NCBI RefSeq assembly: GCF_018614615.1
Contig: NZ_JAGGOK010000024.1
Coordinates: 1-64,000, forward strand
Reading direction: 5' to 3'
From: Streptomyces sp. ISL-100
GTDB lineage: Bacteria > Actinomycetota > Actinomycetes > Streptomycetales > Streptomycetaceae
Length of the DNA: 64,000 nt
Each line of letters begins with the position of its first letter. Positions within the stretch are counted from its first letter, which is position 1. Shown piece after piece: positions 24,481-34,493 of the stretch. The notes beneath the pieces were generated by a model, which saw only the letters and a program-made list of their open reading frames with translations, was not told the origin of the DNA and searched no databases. Made by a program: the position numbers and the translations under genes.

Positions 24481-25482
24481 GTGCGACCCATCTGGAACGG
24501 TGCCATCTCCTTCGGCCTGGTCAGCATCCCGATCAAGCTGGTGAACGCCACCGAGCACCACTCGGTCTCGTTCCGCCAGATCCACACCGCCGACGGCGGA
24601 CGCATCCGCTACCGGAAGGTCTGCGAACTCGACGGCGAGGAGATCCCGGCGTCCGAGATCGGCAAGGGGTACGAGGAGCCGGGCGGCGGAATCATGCCGA
24701 TCACCGACGAAGACCTGGCCGCACTCCCGCTGCCGACGGCCAAGACGATCGAGATCGTCACCTTCGTGCCGGCGTCCGAGATCGACCCCCTCCAGATGGA
24801 CTCGGCGTACTACCTGTCCGCGAACGGCGTGCCCGCGGCCAAGCCGTACGTCCTGCTGCGCGAGGCACTCAAGCGCAGCGACAAGGTGGCCGTGGCGAAG
24901 TTCGCGCTGCGGGGGCGCGAGCGGCTCGGGATGCTGCGGGTGGTGGACGACGTCATCGTCATGCACGGTCTGCTCTGGCCCGACGAGGTACGTGAGCCGG
25001 AGGGCGTCGCACCGGAGACGAAGGTGACGGTGCGCGACACCGAACTCGACCTGGCGGACGCGCTGATGAACACCCTGGGCGACGTAGACCTCGAATCGCT
25101 GCACGACGACTACCGCGAGGCGGTCGAGGAGATGATCGCCGCGAAGGCCTCCGGCGGTGAGCTCGTGGAGCGGCCGCCGGCCGGCGGTGGCGGCCAGGTG
25201 ATCGACCTGATGGCGGCGCTGGAGAAGAGCGTGCGGGCGGCGAAGGAGTCGCGCGGCGAGGCGGAGGGGGAAGAGGCCGAGGTCACGTCGATGGCCGGTC
25301 GCAAGACGGCGGCGGCGTCTTCCGCGCACGCGAAGAAGTCCAAGCCGGCGGCGAAGAAGACGGCCACCGCGAAGAAGAGCACCGCGGCGAAGAAGGCGGC
25401 TTCAGCGACCGAGAAGCAGCCGTCCGGGGCGAAGAAGACCACCGCCAAAAAGGCCACCCCGAGGAAGCGCACGTCCGCCTGA
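24481..25482 (+). CDS. ku: Ku DNA end-binding protein
   Basis: 333 residues from GTG 24481, with AAGGGGGCG as ribosome site. The frame is open to 23434, but VRPIWNGAISFGLVSIPIKL is the usual Ku N-terminus. The Ku core (to about residue 250) forms a homodimeric ring on broken DNA ends; the last 75 residues are a Lys/Ala-rich tail (KKSKPAAKKTATAKKST) of the kind that aids threading along DNA and recruits LigD. Divergent from the two LigD-domain genes. Confidence 0.93.
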   Translation: MRPIWNGAISFGLVSIPIKLVNATEHHSVSFRQIHTADGGRIRYRKVCELDGEEIPASEIGKGYEEPGGGIMPITDEDLAALPLPTAKTIEIVTFVPASEIDPLQMDSAYYLSANGVPAAKPYVLLREALKRSDKVAVAKFALRGRERLGMLRVVDDVIVMHGLLWPDEVREPEGVAPETKVTVRDTELDLADALMNTLGDVDLESLHDDYREAVEEMIAAKASGGELVERPPAGGGGQVIDLMAALEKSVRAAKESRGEAEGEEAEVTSMAGRKTAAASSAHAKKSKPAAKKTATAKKSTAAKKAASATEKQPSGAKKTTAKKATPRKRTSA

Positions 25483-25627
25483 CCGACGATCGCCGTCTCG
25501 CGCACCCGCGTTGGCGACCTATACCGCGACATTTCACCGGGACGGCACGCGCCCTTCCCTTCCACTCGGTCCTCTTGGAACATTCTGATTGCTTCTGTCT
25601 CCTCACACTCCAAGAGGCCCCACACTC

Positions 25628-27688
25628 ATGCCAGAACTCAATAGGCGCCGCTTCCTCCAGATCGCCGGCGCGACCGCGGGCTTCGCCGCCCTGTCGGGCA
25701 GCATCGACCGCGCCGCCGCCATCCCGGCCAACCGCGTCGCCGGCACGATCCAGGACGTCGACCACATCGTCGTACTGATGCAGGAGAATCGTTCATTCGA
25801 CCACTACTTCGGCGCGATGAAGGGCGTACGGGGCTTCGGAGACCCGCGCCCGGTGACGCTGCCGAGCGGAAAGTCGGTCTGGCACCAGGCGGACGGCAAC
25901 AAGAAGGTGACGCTGCCGTTCCACCCGACGGCCGACGACCTGGGCATGCAGTTCCTCCAGGGCCTCAACCACGACTGGGCGGGCGGCCACAAGGCGATCA
26001 ACAAGGGCAAGTACGACCAGTGGGTGCCCGCGAAGACGCCGACGACGATGGCGTATCTCACGCGGGAGGACATCCCCTTCCACTACGCGCTCGCCGACAA
26101 GTTCACGGTGTGCGACGCGTACCACTGCTCGTTCATCGGAGCCACCGACCCGAACCGCTACTACATGTGGACGGGGTACACGGGCAACGACGGCACCGGC
26201 GGCGGCCCGGTCCTCGGCAACGAGGAGCAGGGATACGGCTGGACGACGTACCCCGAGCGGCTGGAGAAGGCCGGGGTCTCCTGGAAGATCTACCAGGACA
26301 CCGGCGACGGCCTGGACGCCGCCGGCCACTGGGGCTGGATAAACGACGCCTACCGGGGCAACTACGGCGACAACTCGCTCCTCTACTTCAACCAGTACCG
26401 CAACGCCAAGCCCGGCGACCCGCTCTACGACAAGGCCCGCACCGGCACCAGCGTCAAGAACGGCGACGGCTACTTCGACGACCTCAAGGCCGACGTCCAG
26501 GCGGGCAACCTCCCGCAGATCTCCTGGATCGCCGCCCCGGAAGCCTTCACCGAGCACTCCAACTTCCCCTCGAACTACGGCGCCTGGTACATCGCGCAGG
26601 TGCTGGACGCGCTGACGTCCAATCCGCAGGTGTGGAGCAGGACGGCCCTGTTCATCACGTACGACGAGAACGACGGCTTCTTCGACCACGTCGTGCCGCC
26701 GTACCCGCCGGCCTCCGCCGCGCAGGGCAAGTCCACCGTCGACACCTCCACCGAGCAGTACGCGGGCGGCACGTCGTACGCGGCGGGCAACTACGGGCTC
26801 GGCCCGCGCGTACCGATGCTCGTCGTCTCGCCCTGGAGCAAGGGCGGTTACGTCTGCTCCGAGGTCTTCGACCACACCTCGATCATCCGCTTCATGGAGC
26901 GCCGCTTCGGCGTGAACGAGCCCAACATCTCCCCGTGGCGGCGCGCGATCTGCGGCGACCTGACGTCGGCTTTCGACTTCGGTACGTCGGACCCGGAGCC
27001 CGCCGCGCTGCCCGACACGGCCGCGTACGAGCCGCCGGACCACGAGCGCCACCCGGACTACCGGCCCACGCCGCCGGCGGTGGGCAGCCTGCCCAAGCAG
27101 GAGCCGGGCGCGCGCCCGGCGCGTGCGCTGCCGTACGCCCCGTACGTGGACGGCGCCCTGAACGCGGCCGACGGCCGTATCGCCCTCACCTTCAGCCCGG
27201 GCGCGGCGGCGGGCGCGCAGTTCTACGTCACGTCGGCGAACCGCACCGACGCGCCGTGGACGTACACCGCCGAGGCGGGCAAGAAGATCACGGACACCTG
27301 GAACTCGGCGTATTCCAAGGGCACGCACGACCTCACGGTCCACGGCCCGAACGGCTTCCTGCGCACCTTCCGCAGCCCCGCCAAGACCGCGGGCCCCGAG
27401 GCGACGGCCCGCCACAACGCGAGCACCGGAAACCTCGATCTGACCCTGACCAACCCGGGCACCACCACCGCCAACCTCACCGTCAGCAACGCCTACGGCG
27501 GCCAGCGGCAGACGTTCACGGTGCGCGCGGGCGCCACGGTGACGCACACGGTGGACCTGCGCGCCACCAAGCGCTGGTACGACGTGTCCGTGGTCTCCGA
27601 CACGAACAGCACCTTCCTGCGCCGCTTCGCCGGGCACGTGGAAACGGGAGCGCCGGGCGTGAGCGACCCGGCCACGATCACCACCTGA
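25628..27688 (+). CDS. Tat-exported phosphocholine-specific phospholipase C
   Basis: 686 residues from ATG 25628 (13 residues of open frame upstream are ignored). A Tat motif NRRRFLQ at residues 5-11 is followed by a hydrophobic stretch ending near ALSGS. The phosphoesterase domain starts with HIVVLMQENRSFDHYFG, the metal and nucleophile signature of the acid-phosphatase/PLC family, and includes YDENDGFFDHV near 355. Two C-terminal DUF756-type beta domains occupy about 500-686. It cleaves phosphatidylcholine or sphingomyelin outside the cell. No phosphate-control (PHO) box could be identified in its 145-bp leader. Confidence 0.9.
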   Translation: MPELNRRRFLQIAGATAGFAALSGSIDRAAAIPANRVAGTIQDVDHIVVLMQENRSFDHYFGAMKGVRGFGDPRPVTLPSGKSVWHQADGNKKVTLPFHPTADDLGMQFLQGLNHDWAGGHKAINKGKYDQWVPAKTPTTMAYLTREDIPFHYALADKFTVCDAYHCSFIGATDPNRYYMWTGYTGNDGTGGGPVLGNEEQGYGWTTYPERLEKAGVSWKIYQDTGDGLDAAGHWGWINDAYRGNYGDNSLLYFNQYRNAKPGDPLYDKARTGTSVKNGDGYFDDLKADVQAGNLPQISWIAAPEAFTEHSNFPSNYGAWYIAQVLDALTSNPQVWSRTALFITYDENDGFFDHVVPPYPPASAAQGKSTVDTSTEQYAGGTSYAAGNYGLGPRVPMLVVSPWSKGGYVCSEVFDHTSIIRFMERRFGVNEPNISPWRRAICGDLTSAFDFGTSDPEPAALPDTAAYEPPDHERHPDYRPTPPAVGSLPKQEPGARPARALPYAPYVDGALNAADGRIALTFSPGAAAGAQFYVTSANRTDAPWTYTAEAGKKITDTWNSAYSKGTHDLTVHGPNGFLRTFRSPAKTAGPEATARHNASTGNLDLTLTNPGTTTANLTVSNAYGGQRQTFTVRAGATVTHTVDLRATKRWYDVSVVSDTNSTFLRRFAGHVETGAPGVSDPATITT

Positions 27689-27700
27689 CGGGGCTCTGCG

Positions 27701-27733
27701 GAGGTAGGGCAGGCCATACCCCTGCCCTACCTC
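27701..27733. promoter_or_regulatory. Palindrome upstream of the two-component system
   Basis: A perfect 13-bp inverted repeat, GAGGTAGGGCAGG and CCTGCCCTACCTC with a 7-nt spacer, starts 13 bp after the phospholipase stop and ends 43 bp before the kinase ATG. It could be a terminator for the first gene or the binding site of the NarL-type regulator encoded next. Confidence 0.5.
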
Positions 27734-27776
27734 TGGGGGGATGGTCCGGGCGAAGATCCACTCCTACGGTGAAGCC

Positions 27777-29066
27777 ATGCGCCCAATCAACGTGTGGCAG
27801 GCCCTGGCCCGGCCCGGCTACCTGCTGTCGTCCTGGCCCTGGCGGTCGGCCGGCTACCTGCTCAGCAGCGCGCCGGTCGGCATCGCGGCGCTGGTGACGA
27901 TCGTCGTAGGGGCGACGGTCGGCACGGTACTGGCCGTCGTGCTGATAGGCCTGCCGCTCCTGGCCCTGCTGGCGCTCTCCGGGGTGCCGGTGGCCGCGAC
28001 GGAGCGGCTGCGGCTGCGGTTGGTCGACAACCGCCCCGCTCCGACACCGCATCAGGTTCCGGCGGAGCCCGGGCTGCTGGCCTGGGCGCGGACCCGGTTC
28101 TGGGAGCAGGCGACCTGGCGGGAGCTCGGCTACGCGCTGGTGTTCGCGACGGTGCTGTGGCCGCTGGACCTGATCGTGGTGGGCACGGTGCTGGCTGTGC
28201 CGCTGGGCCTGCTGGTGACTCCGGTGCTGATGATGACGGTCGGGGACGGCGAGGAGGCGCGCGTACTGAAGATGTGGACGGCGACCTCGATGCCGGAGGC
28301 GATCGCCACCGCCGTCGTCGGTCTCCTCATGTTCACCGTGTGCGGTTATGTGCTCGGCATCGCGGCCGTGGCGCGGGCGGAGCTGACCCGGCTCCTGATC
28401 GCCCCACTGGAGCCGAACCTGGGAGCGAGGGTCACCGAACTCGTACGCTCGCGGGCCCGGTTGGTCGACGCCTTCGAGGCGGAGCGCCGCCGCATCGAAC
28501 GCGACCTCCACGACGGCGCCCAGCAGCGCATCGTCGCCCTCACCATGGCCCTGGGCCTGGCCCGACTCGACGCGCCCCCCGGGCCACTCGCCGACCAGCT
28601 CGCCAAGGCGCACGACGAGGCGGGCAAGGCGCTGGCCGAACTGCGCGAACTGATCCAGGGCATCCACCCCAAGGTGCTCGCCGACTTCGGCGTCGCGGCG
28701 GCCGTGGCCGACGCGGCCGACCGGTCGGTGGTCCCCGTAGACGTGACGCTCGACCTGCCGGAGCGGCTGCCCGAAGCCGTCGAGGCGGCGGCGTACTTCG
28801 TGGTCTGCGAGGCACTGGCGAACGTCGGGAAGCACAGCGGGGCGCGGCGCGCCGAGGTGAGCGGCCGGCACGCCGACGGCCGGCTCGTCGTCGAAATACG
28901 CGACGACGGAAGGGGCGGAGCGGACGCGGAGAACGGCAGCGGCCTGACCGGCCTCGCTGACCGGGTGTCAGTGCTGGATGGCAGACTCGCACTGTCCAGC
29001 CCACCTGGTGGCCCAACTCTGTTGCGTGTGGAGATCCCGTGCGAGCCGATCGATCACTGCGCGTAG
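27777..29066 (+). CDS. NarL-type sensor histidine kinase
   Basis: 429 residues from ATG 27777. An N-terminal sensor region of four or more membrane helices (about 40-220) precedes a HisKA_3 dimerisation domain with the phosphoacceptor His in [14 protein letters not shown] near 244 and an HATPase domain ending with DDGRGGAD and [11 protein letters not shown]. This is the DesK/NarL-type architecture. The gene overlaps its response regulator by 28 bases. Signal unknown; the position after a phospholipase gene and the lipid-like membrane sensor suggest a cell-envelope signal (inference). Confidence 0.9.
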   Translation: MRPINVWQALARPGYLLSSWPWRSAGYLLSSAPVGIAALVTIVVGATVGTVLAVVLIGLPLLALLALSGVPVAATERLRLRLVDNRPAPTPHQVPAEPGLLAWARTRFWEQATWRELGYALVFATVLWPLDLIVVGTVLAVPLGLLVTPVLMMTVGDGEEARVLKMWTATSMPEAIATAVVGLLMFTVCGYVLGIAAVARAELTRLLIAPLEPNLGARVTELVRSRARLVDAFEAERRRIERDLHDGAQQRIVALTMALGLARLDAPPGPLADQLAKAHDEAGKALAELRELIQGIHPKVLADFGVAAAVADAADRSVVPVDVTLDLPERLPEAVEAAAYFVVCEALANVGKHSGARRAEVSGRHADGRLVVEIRDDGRGGADAENGSGLTGLADRVSVLDGRLALSSPPGGPTLLRVEIPCEPIDHCA

Positions 29067-29698
29067 TCCTGGCCGAGGACAGCGTGCTGCTCAGGGAAGG
29101 GCTGATGGCTCTGCTGGCCCGCTTCGGCCACGAGGTGGCGGCGGCGGTGGGCGACGCGGAGGCCCTCCTGACCGCCGTGGCCGAACACGCCCCGGACATC
29201 GTGGTCACGGACGTCCGTATGCCTCCCGGCTTCCAGGACGAGGGCCTCCGAGCGGCGGTAGAACTCCGCAAGGCACAGCCTTCCCTCCCGGTCCTCGTCC
29301 TCAGCCAGTACGTCCAGCGCACCTACGCGTCGGAGCTCCTGGACTCCGGCGACGGCACGGGCATCGGCTACCTGCTCAAGGACCGGGTCGGCCAGGTCGA
29401 GGAGTTCCAGACGGCGCTCCAGGAGGTCGCAGCGGGCGGTACGGTCGTCGACCCCGAGGTGGTACGCCAGCTCCTGCGCCGCCGCCGCGACCCCCTGGAG
29501 CGCCTGACGCCGCGCGAACGGGAGGTGCTGGCGCTGGTGGCGGAGGGCAAGTCGAACACGGCGGTCGCCCGCCAACTGGTCGTGTCGGAGGCGGCGGTGG
29601 GCAAACACATCGGCAACATTCTCGCCAAGCTGGACCTGCCCCCGGCAGACGAAACGCACCGCAGGGTACTGGCGGTGCTCACGTTCCTACGGGCCTGA
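29039..29698 (+). CDS. NarL/LuxR-type response regulator
   Basis: 219 residues from GTG 29039. Receiver domain with acidic pocket ED (13-14), phosphoacceptor Asp 58 in VTDVRMP and Lys in LLKDRV; C-terminal LuxR-type helix-turn-helix ([28 protein letters not shown]). Overlaps the kinase gene, with which it forms a cognate pair. Confidence 0.92.
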   Translation: MRADRSLRVVLAEDSVLLREGLMALLARFGHEVAAAVGDAEALLTAVAEHAPDIVVTDVRMPPGFQDEGLRAAVELRKAQPSLPVLVLSQYVQRTYASELLDSGDGTGIGYLLKDRVGQVEEFQTALQEVAAGGTVVDPEVVRQLLRRRRDPLERLTPREREVLALVAEGKSNTAVARQLVVSEAAVGKHIGNILAKLDLPPADETHRRVLAVLTFLRA

Positions 29699-30310
29699 CA
29701 GCCGACCGCCTTCCTTCTCCTCCGGAGAACGGCCACCCGCCACCTGCCCGGCCAGCTCCACCACGCACTCGCGGACAACTGACCCCAAGTCCCCGTCCCC
29801 GTCCCCCATCCGTGATCCGACGATGAGGCGGGAAAGCTGCGGTACGGCGCTCGGCCAGGCGGCCAGGCCGATGAGCGACAGCAGCATCACGGCGGCTTCC
29901 AGCCCCGACTCGATACCCAGCCGCTCGGCCAGCGCGTCCACCTTCAGCGAGTAGCCCTCGGCGCGGTCCTGCTCGCCGGAGGTCGCCGGCTCGCGCTGGT
30001 GCAGTGCCTCCCACAGCAGCAGCCGCAGCAGCTCGGGCCGCTCGCGGTGGAAGTCGTACACCGAGCCGACCCACTCCGCGACGTCGTCGCCGGGTTTGCC
30101 CACGGCTTCGGTGAGCTCGTCCATCGCGGCGCCGACGGTGGCAGCGAACAGACCGTCCTTGCTGCCGAAGTGCCCGTAAACCCGCTCCTTGTTGACCCCG
30201 GCGAGCTTGGCGATGCGGTCGACCCGGGCCCCGGCCACGCCCAGGGCGGCGAATTCCTCGCGGGCAGCCGCCAAGAGCTTCTGCTTAGTCACTGCGGTGT
30301 CTCGTGCCAT
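29687..30310 (-). CDS. TetR family regulator of an efflux pump
   Basis: 207 residues from ATG 30310. N-terminal TetR helix-turn-helix ([24 protein letters not shown]) with no assigned ligand in the C-terminal part. Divergent from an MFS transporter gene across 62 bp that hold two palindromes (30323-30369). This is the usual layout of a drug-sensing repressor controlling its own efflux pump. It overlaps the response-regulator stop by 12 bases, tail to tail. Confidence 0.88.
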   Translation of the reverse strand: MARDTAVTKQKLLAAAREEFAALGVAGARVDRIAKLAGVNKERVYGHFGSKDGLFAATVGAAMDELTEAVGKPGDDVAEWVGSVYDFHRERPELLRLLLWEALHQREPATSGEQDRAEGYSLKVDALAERLGIESGLEAAVMLLSLIGLAAWPSAVPQLSRLIVGSRMGDGDGDLGSVVRECVVELAGQVAGGRSPEEKEGGRLSGP

Positions 30311-30322
30311 GACCCCAACAGT

Positions 30323-30369
30323 ACCAACCAACCAGTTGGCCAGCATTGACATCCAACTAGTTGGTTGGT
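30323..30369. promoter_or_regulatory. Paired TetR operator
   Basis: Two 17-base sites in inverted orientation (ACCAACCAACCAGTTGG at 30323-30339 and CCAACTAGTTGGTTGGT at 30353-30369) match at 16 of 17 positions. Each holds a 12-bp palindrome core, CCAACTAGTTGG being perfect. They fill the short gap between the divergent TetR and MFS genes, the second running to 3 bases from the transporter ATG. Confidence 0.7.
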
Positions 30370-30372
30370 TCC

Positions 30373-31608
30373 ATGGCCGCCATGCCCTTTGCGACGAAGC
30401 CGCCGAGCGAGACCAGACCACCCGAAACACCTGAAGCCGCACCCGAGTCGGCCTCCTTCCTCAGGACTGTGCCGGCCCTGTGCGCGGTGGGCGTCCTGAT
30501 CGTCGGCCAGCTCTACACAGTGCTTCCGGTACTCGGCCTGCTCGCCGACTCGTGGTCCACGACGGCGGCCGCCGCAGGCTGGACGACAACAGCCTTCGTC
30601 GTCGGATACGCCGCCGGATTCCTCTTCTGGGGCCCACTGTCGGACCGCTTGGGCCGCCGAAACCTGATGATCCTCGGCCTACTCCTCACCGCGCTCACGA
30701 CGGCGGCCGTGGCCGCCGCGCCCAACTTGGCGGTGGGCTGCACCATCCGCGTCGTACAAGGACTGAGCGCGGCCACCTTCGCGCCACCCGCCTTCGCGTA
30801 CATCGCCGAGCGCATCGAGCCCGCCCGGCGCGTGGCAGCCATGACCTGGCTGACGAGTTCGTTCCTCGCCGCGGGCGTGCTGGGCCAGGTGTACGCGCAG
30901 TCGGTGGCCGACGCCGCCGGCTGGCGCACGGTGTTCGTGATCTGCGCGGCGGCGATGATCGGCGGCGCGCTGCTGCTGCGCGGCGTCCTGGCCCCGGACC
31001 GGACCTCCGCCGCCACCTCCTCCCTCGACGCCTACCGCGCCATGGGCAGACTCCTCACCAAGCCCTCCTTGGTCCTCCTCCTGCTGACGACGGTCACACT
31101 GCTGTGCGGCTTCGTAGCCGTCTACACGGGCCTGCAGGTGGCGGGCCCCGCCAACCTCGCGGGCGACCCGGACACGATGCTCCTGCTGCGCGCCGGCTCG
31201 CTGCCCGCCATGGTGCTCGTACCGCTGGTCACCCCATTCCTGGTCCGGCTGCCCGCCGTACACCGGGTGGTGACCGCCCTCCTGCTGGCCGCTCTGGTCA
31301 GCGCCGCATCGGCGCTCCTGTCACGCGGCGGCGACATCGACGTCGTACTGCTGGCCGCGCTGCTGTTCGTCTTCGTCTTCGCCATCGCGGTGACGGCGCC
31401 CGCGCTGGTGGAAGCGATCGGCGCGCAGGCAGCCGGGGCACGCGGCGCCGCGGTAGCCCTCTACACCTTCGCCCTGTTCATCGGCGCCAGCGTCGGCCCG
31501 CTGCTGGCGACGGCGGCGGGGGACTGCTCCACCGTCTTCGCGGTGATCGCCGGCGTGCTCGGGACGGGCGCGGTACTGGCCGCCCTGGGCCACCGCGTAC
31601 GCCGCTGA
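30373..31608 (+). CDS. MFS drug efflux transporter
   Basis: 411 residues from ATG 30373; ATG 30382 is an equally possible start and neither has a clear ribosome site, so a leaderless transcript is possible. Twelve membrane helices; motif A of the major facilitator family appears as GPLSDRLGRRNLMIL. It resembles the Bcr/CmlA-like proton-drug antiporters. The adjacent divergent TetR gene and operator point to inducible export of an unknown toxic compound. Confidence 0.88.
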   Translation: MAAMPFATKPPSETRPPETPEAAPESASFLRTVPALCAVGVLIVGQLYTVLPVLGLLADSWSTTAAAAGWTTTAFVVGYAAGFLFWGPLSDRLGRRNLMILGLLLTALTTAAVAAAPNLAVGCTIRVVQGLSAATFAPPAFAYIAERIEPARRVAAMTWLTSSFLAAGVLGQVYAQSVADAAGWRTVFVICAAAMIGGALLLRGVLAPDRTSAATSSLDAYRAMGRLLTKPSLVLLLLTTVTLLCGFVAVYTGLQVAGPANLAGDPDTMLLLRAGSLPAMVLVPLVTPFLVRLPAVHRVVTALLLAALVSAASALLSRGGDIDVVLLAALLFVFVFAIAVTAPALVEAIGAQAAGARGAAVALYTFALFIGASVGPLLATAAGDCSTVFAVIAGVLGTGAVLAALGHRVRR

Positions 31609-31655
31609 CCCGCCCCCGTCCGTACCCGCACCACAAGGAAGGGAACCGATCAGCC

Positions 31656-32245
31656 ATGCGATACGGCATCCTCACCGCGGCTCTGGCCCTTGGCGGAGCC
31701 TGCGTGCTCGGCACGGCGGTATTGGTCACCGCCGACGACGGCGACCCGGGCGCGGCGCCCACCGCGACGTACAAGAGCGCTCCGAAGGAGAAGAACGTGA
31801 AGCCGGTAGCCAAGGACAGCGACAAGGCCAAGGCCGCCACGAAGCAGTCGAAGGACGCCCTGGCCGGGGCGGGCCTGGCGATCCCCGAGGGCTGGCACCC
31901 GGCCCAGATCCGCGACGAACGCCACGAGGACCGCCCCGTGACCGTGGTCCGCTACGAGAAGGACACCACCCGCGACTTGGGCGGCGAGCACATCACCACC
32001 GTCGTTGACGCCGAGGGCACGCTGTACGGCTACACCCGGATGACGGTGGCGGGCCAAGAAGCCCGTACCGGCCGACGACAAGGCGGAGAAGACGGCCTTC
32101 GACTGGCTGCGCGTCTTCGCTCCCGACCACGCGGACGGCCTGTCGGTCCAGTGGGTGGACCAACACGACGAAGAGGTACGCGACAAGGGGCGCCGTGCAC
32201 ACGGTCTCCGCGCCAAGGTGAAGACCCACCACGACAACGGCCTCT
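31656..32245 (+). pseudogene. Small secreted protein gene with frameshift(s)
   Basis: ATG 31656 follows AAGGAAGGGAA. The frame codes for a signal anchor (MRYGILTAALALGGACVLGT), a Lys-rich spacer and a domain beginning GLAIPEGWHPAQIRDERHED. Near base 32055 the coding character moves to the +1 frame (AKKPVPADDKAEKTAFDWL, ending at TAG 32245), and farther on a third frame looks better (VHTVS), so one or more single-base changes break the gene. The 225-residue product of the original frame beyond 32055 is Arg/Pro-rich nonsense. No family recognised. Confidence 0.5.
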
Positions 32246-32323
32246 AGCGCACCTGGCGGCCGCCCCGGGGACGCCCTCCGAGCATGATGCAGGACCATTT
32301 TCGGCAAACGGGGGAGTCCGTTG

Positions 32324-34486
32324 TTACACGTGACCCGTGAACCTCACGGGTTCGCGAATCGCCGCCGCGGCTCCTCCGAGGTCCGCCAGGCGGGCGGCGA
32401 GTGTCGCCTCGGCCAGGCGTGGGGGAAGAGCCGCGCTGAACTTCAGCCCGTTCAGGGCGCGGGAATCCACCGCAGGAAGGCAGAGTTGCTCCGCACCATC
32501 AGCCTTTGCCTGCGTCCATTCCTGAAGCGTGAGATTTTCACGGAGCCGGACGTACGTGTCCGTAGGGCGCTGTAACGGGTCGGCGACCGAACTGAGTGTG
32601 GCCGCCAGTGTGGCGTTGGCCTTGTATCCGGCCCAGGTCCACCAGCGCACGTTCGTGTCGCGCCCGCCCCGCAGGAGGACCGTGGCGTCGGGATGCACCA
32701 ACTCGGCCCCCTCCTCGCGCACCTGATCGAGGGCGCTGTTGGCACGCCGGGTGAGGCCGACGGGAGGCGTCTCACCAAGGAGCACCTCTCGTGCCGCGCG
32801 GGTCAGCGCGTAGGACGCGGTGCGGGACAGGCCGGCCCCACCCCATCGGGCCTTTCCGCCCCCGTCCACCGGCTCGACGAAACAGCGACGACGTGACCAG
32901 TCGATGTAAGTCACCTGCCAGCTGCGGCCGGCGAGCAACAGCCGCCGTGGCCCGGCGACTTTCTCGGTGAGCAGAGCTGGGTCCGTCGTGCCGATTTCGG
33001 TACGGCCCGACAGAACGGTGAACTCCGGGGCCGCGGTGAACACGGCTGTGAGATCCATGAAGTGCCGGTAGCCGAAGCGGCGTTCGGCCTCGGGTCCGAT
33101 GAACATCAGTCCACCGTCCCGGTCCAGGTAGCCCTCGGCGATCAGATGGCGCACGAGCGGCTCGGCGGAAGGGCCGAACGGTCCGAATCCGCCCCACCAC
33201 TCCTGCCACAGCCGGTCCCCGACCCGGTGCTCCTGAAGGCAGAGCGCGAGCACTTGCTGAGCGACGATGTGCCGTGGCTCGGGCGGCGCGACGACCGGTT
33301 CGACCCAGCCGCGCGACCAGAGCAGCAGAAGTGCGGCGGCCGACAACAGACCGGCCTCGTCAAGTGCCAGGAACAAGCAATGGCGCACCGACCCAGAACG
33401 CCGTCCGGTGCGCCCGAGGCGCTGCAGGAACGAAGCCACGGTGCCGGGGGCGTCGATTTGGATGACTCGGTCGAGGTCCCCGACGTCGATACCGAGTTCC
33501 AGGGTGCTGGTAGAGACGATCACGCAGTCACGGGCCTCCGCGAAGGCTTCCTCCGCCCGCCGACGCTCGTCCACTGACAATGACGCATGGGACAGGAACG
33601 TGACCACGCCCTTCGCCCGCAGCGCCTCGCCCAGCTCTTCGACCTGTTTGCGCGACTCGCAGAAAACCAGTCGCTTTTCACCCCTGTGCAGGGCCGCGAT
33701 CACTATGGCCGCGTTGGCCAGCGAACCTACATAGTCGAGCTGGACGTTCCCGGGCGGAGGCACATCCGGAATGCTCGGCACCGAAGGATCACGATCCGCC
33801 GACGCCTGGGTACGCAGATGGGGAGCGACCACGCGCGCGCCGTGTTCCCGTGAGCCGCCACGGGCCCCCTGCAGCCAGGTCAGCAACTGCTCCGGATTCC
33901 CGACAGTCGCCGAGAGCCCCACCCGTTGGACCGGTCGTCCGGCGACGCGCTCCAGCCGCTCCAGTACGGCGAGCAGGTGCCAGCCCCGGTCATCCCCGGC
34001 AAAGGCGTGCACCTCGTCCACCACGATGGCGCGCAGCCCGGAAAAGAATGCCGTGTGGTCGACATTCACGCTGACCAGCATGGCTTCCAAGGACTCCGGA
34101 GTAGTCAGCAACACGTCCGGACGCTCGCGCAGGATGCGCTTGCGGCGGGCTTGCGGTACGTCGCCGTGCCAGATCGCTGCCGTGCGCCCCAGCCAGGAGG
34201 CGTACGTCTCCAGCCGGGGGAGCAGGTTGTTCAGCAGCGCCTTGAGAGGGCAGACGTAGAGAATCGAGGTGCCCGTCCAGTTCTCCCGCGCCATCCGGGA
34301 CAGCAGCGGGAAGCACGCGGCTTCCGTCTTTCCGCCGGCTGTCGGGGCCAACAGTACGGAGTCCGAGCCGTCCATCAAGGGGGCGATTGCTTCTTGCTGC
34401 AGGGGCCGTAGATCCGGCCATCCCAGGGTGTTGACGACGTGGTGCACAACGATCGGATGGAGGCGGTCCACTGCGGATTGTGTCAT
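32324..34486 (-). CDS. brxHI: BREX type 2 helicase BrxHI (DEAD-box, Lhr-like)
   Basis: 720 residues from ATG 34486 (the frame extends 25 codons farther upstream). Helicase motifs in order: Q-like LRPLQQEAI, Walker A APTAGGKTEAA, Ib TTPESLE, DEVH box VVDEVHAF, III SATVGN, then second RecA domain with STSTLELGIDVGDLDRV and QRLGRTGRRSG. The C-terminal region (about 430-720) resembles Lhr-type helicases. BrxHI is the accessory helicase of type 2 BREX, last gene of the six-gene cluster. It starts 7 bp after the end of brxD and is likely cotranscribed with it. Confidence 0.88.
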   Translation of the reverse strand: MTQSAVDRLHPIVVHHVVNTLGWPDLRPLQQEAIAPLMDGSDSVLLAPTAGGKTEAACFPLLSRMARENWTGTSILYVCPLKALLNNLLPRLETYASWLGRTAAIWHGDVPQARRKRILRERPDVLLTTPESLEAMLVSVNVDHTAFFSGLRAIVVDEVHAFAGDDRGWHLLAVLERLERVAGRPVQRVGLSATVGNPEQLLTWLQGARGGSREHGARVVAPHLRTQASADRDPSVPSIPDVPPPGNVQLDYVGSLANAAIVIAALHRGEKRLVFCESRKQVEELGEALRAKGVVTFLSHASLSVDERRRAEEAFAEARDCVIVSTSTLELGIDVGDLDRVIQIDAPGTVASFLQRLGRTGRRSGSVRHCLFLALDEAGLLSAAALLLLWSRGWVEPVVAPPEPRHIVAQQVLALCLQEHRVGDRLWQEWWGGFGPFGPSAEPLVRHLIAEGYLDRDGGLMFIGPEAERRFGYRHFMDLTAVFTAAPEFTVLSGRTEIGTTDPALLTEKVAGPRRLLLAGRSWQVTYIDWSRRRCFVEPVDGGGKARWGGAGLSRTASYALTRAAREVLLGETPPVGLTRRANSALDQVREEGAELVHPDATVLLRGGRDTNVRWWTWAGYKANATLAATLSSVADPLQRPTDTYVRLRENLTLQEWTQAKADGAEQLCLPAVDSRALNGLKFSAALPPRLAEATLAARLADLGGAAAAIREPVRFTGHV

Positions 34487-34493
34487 GGCGGTG

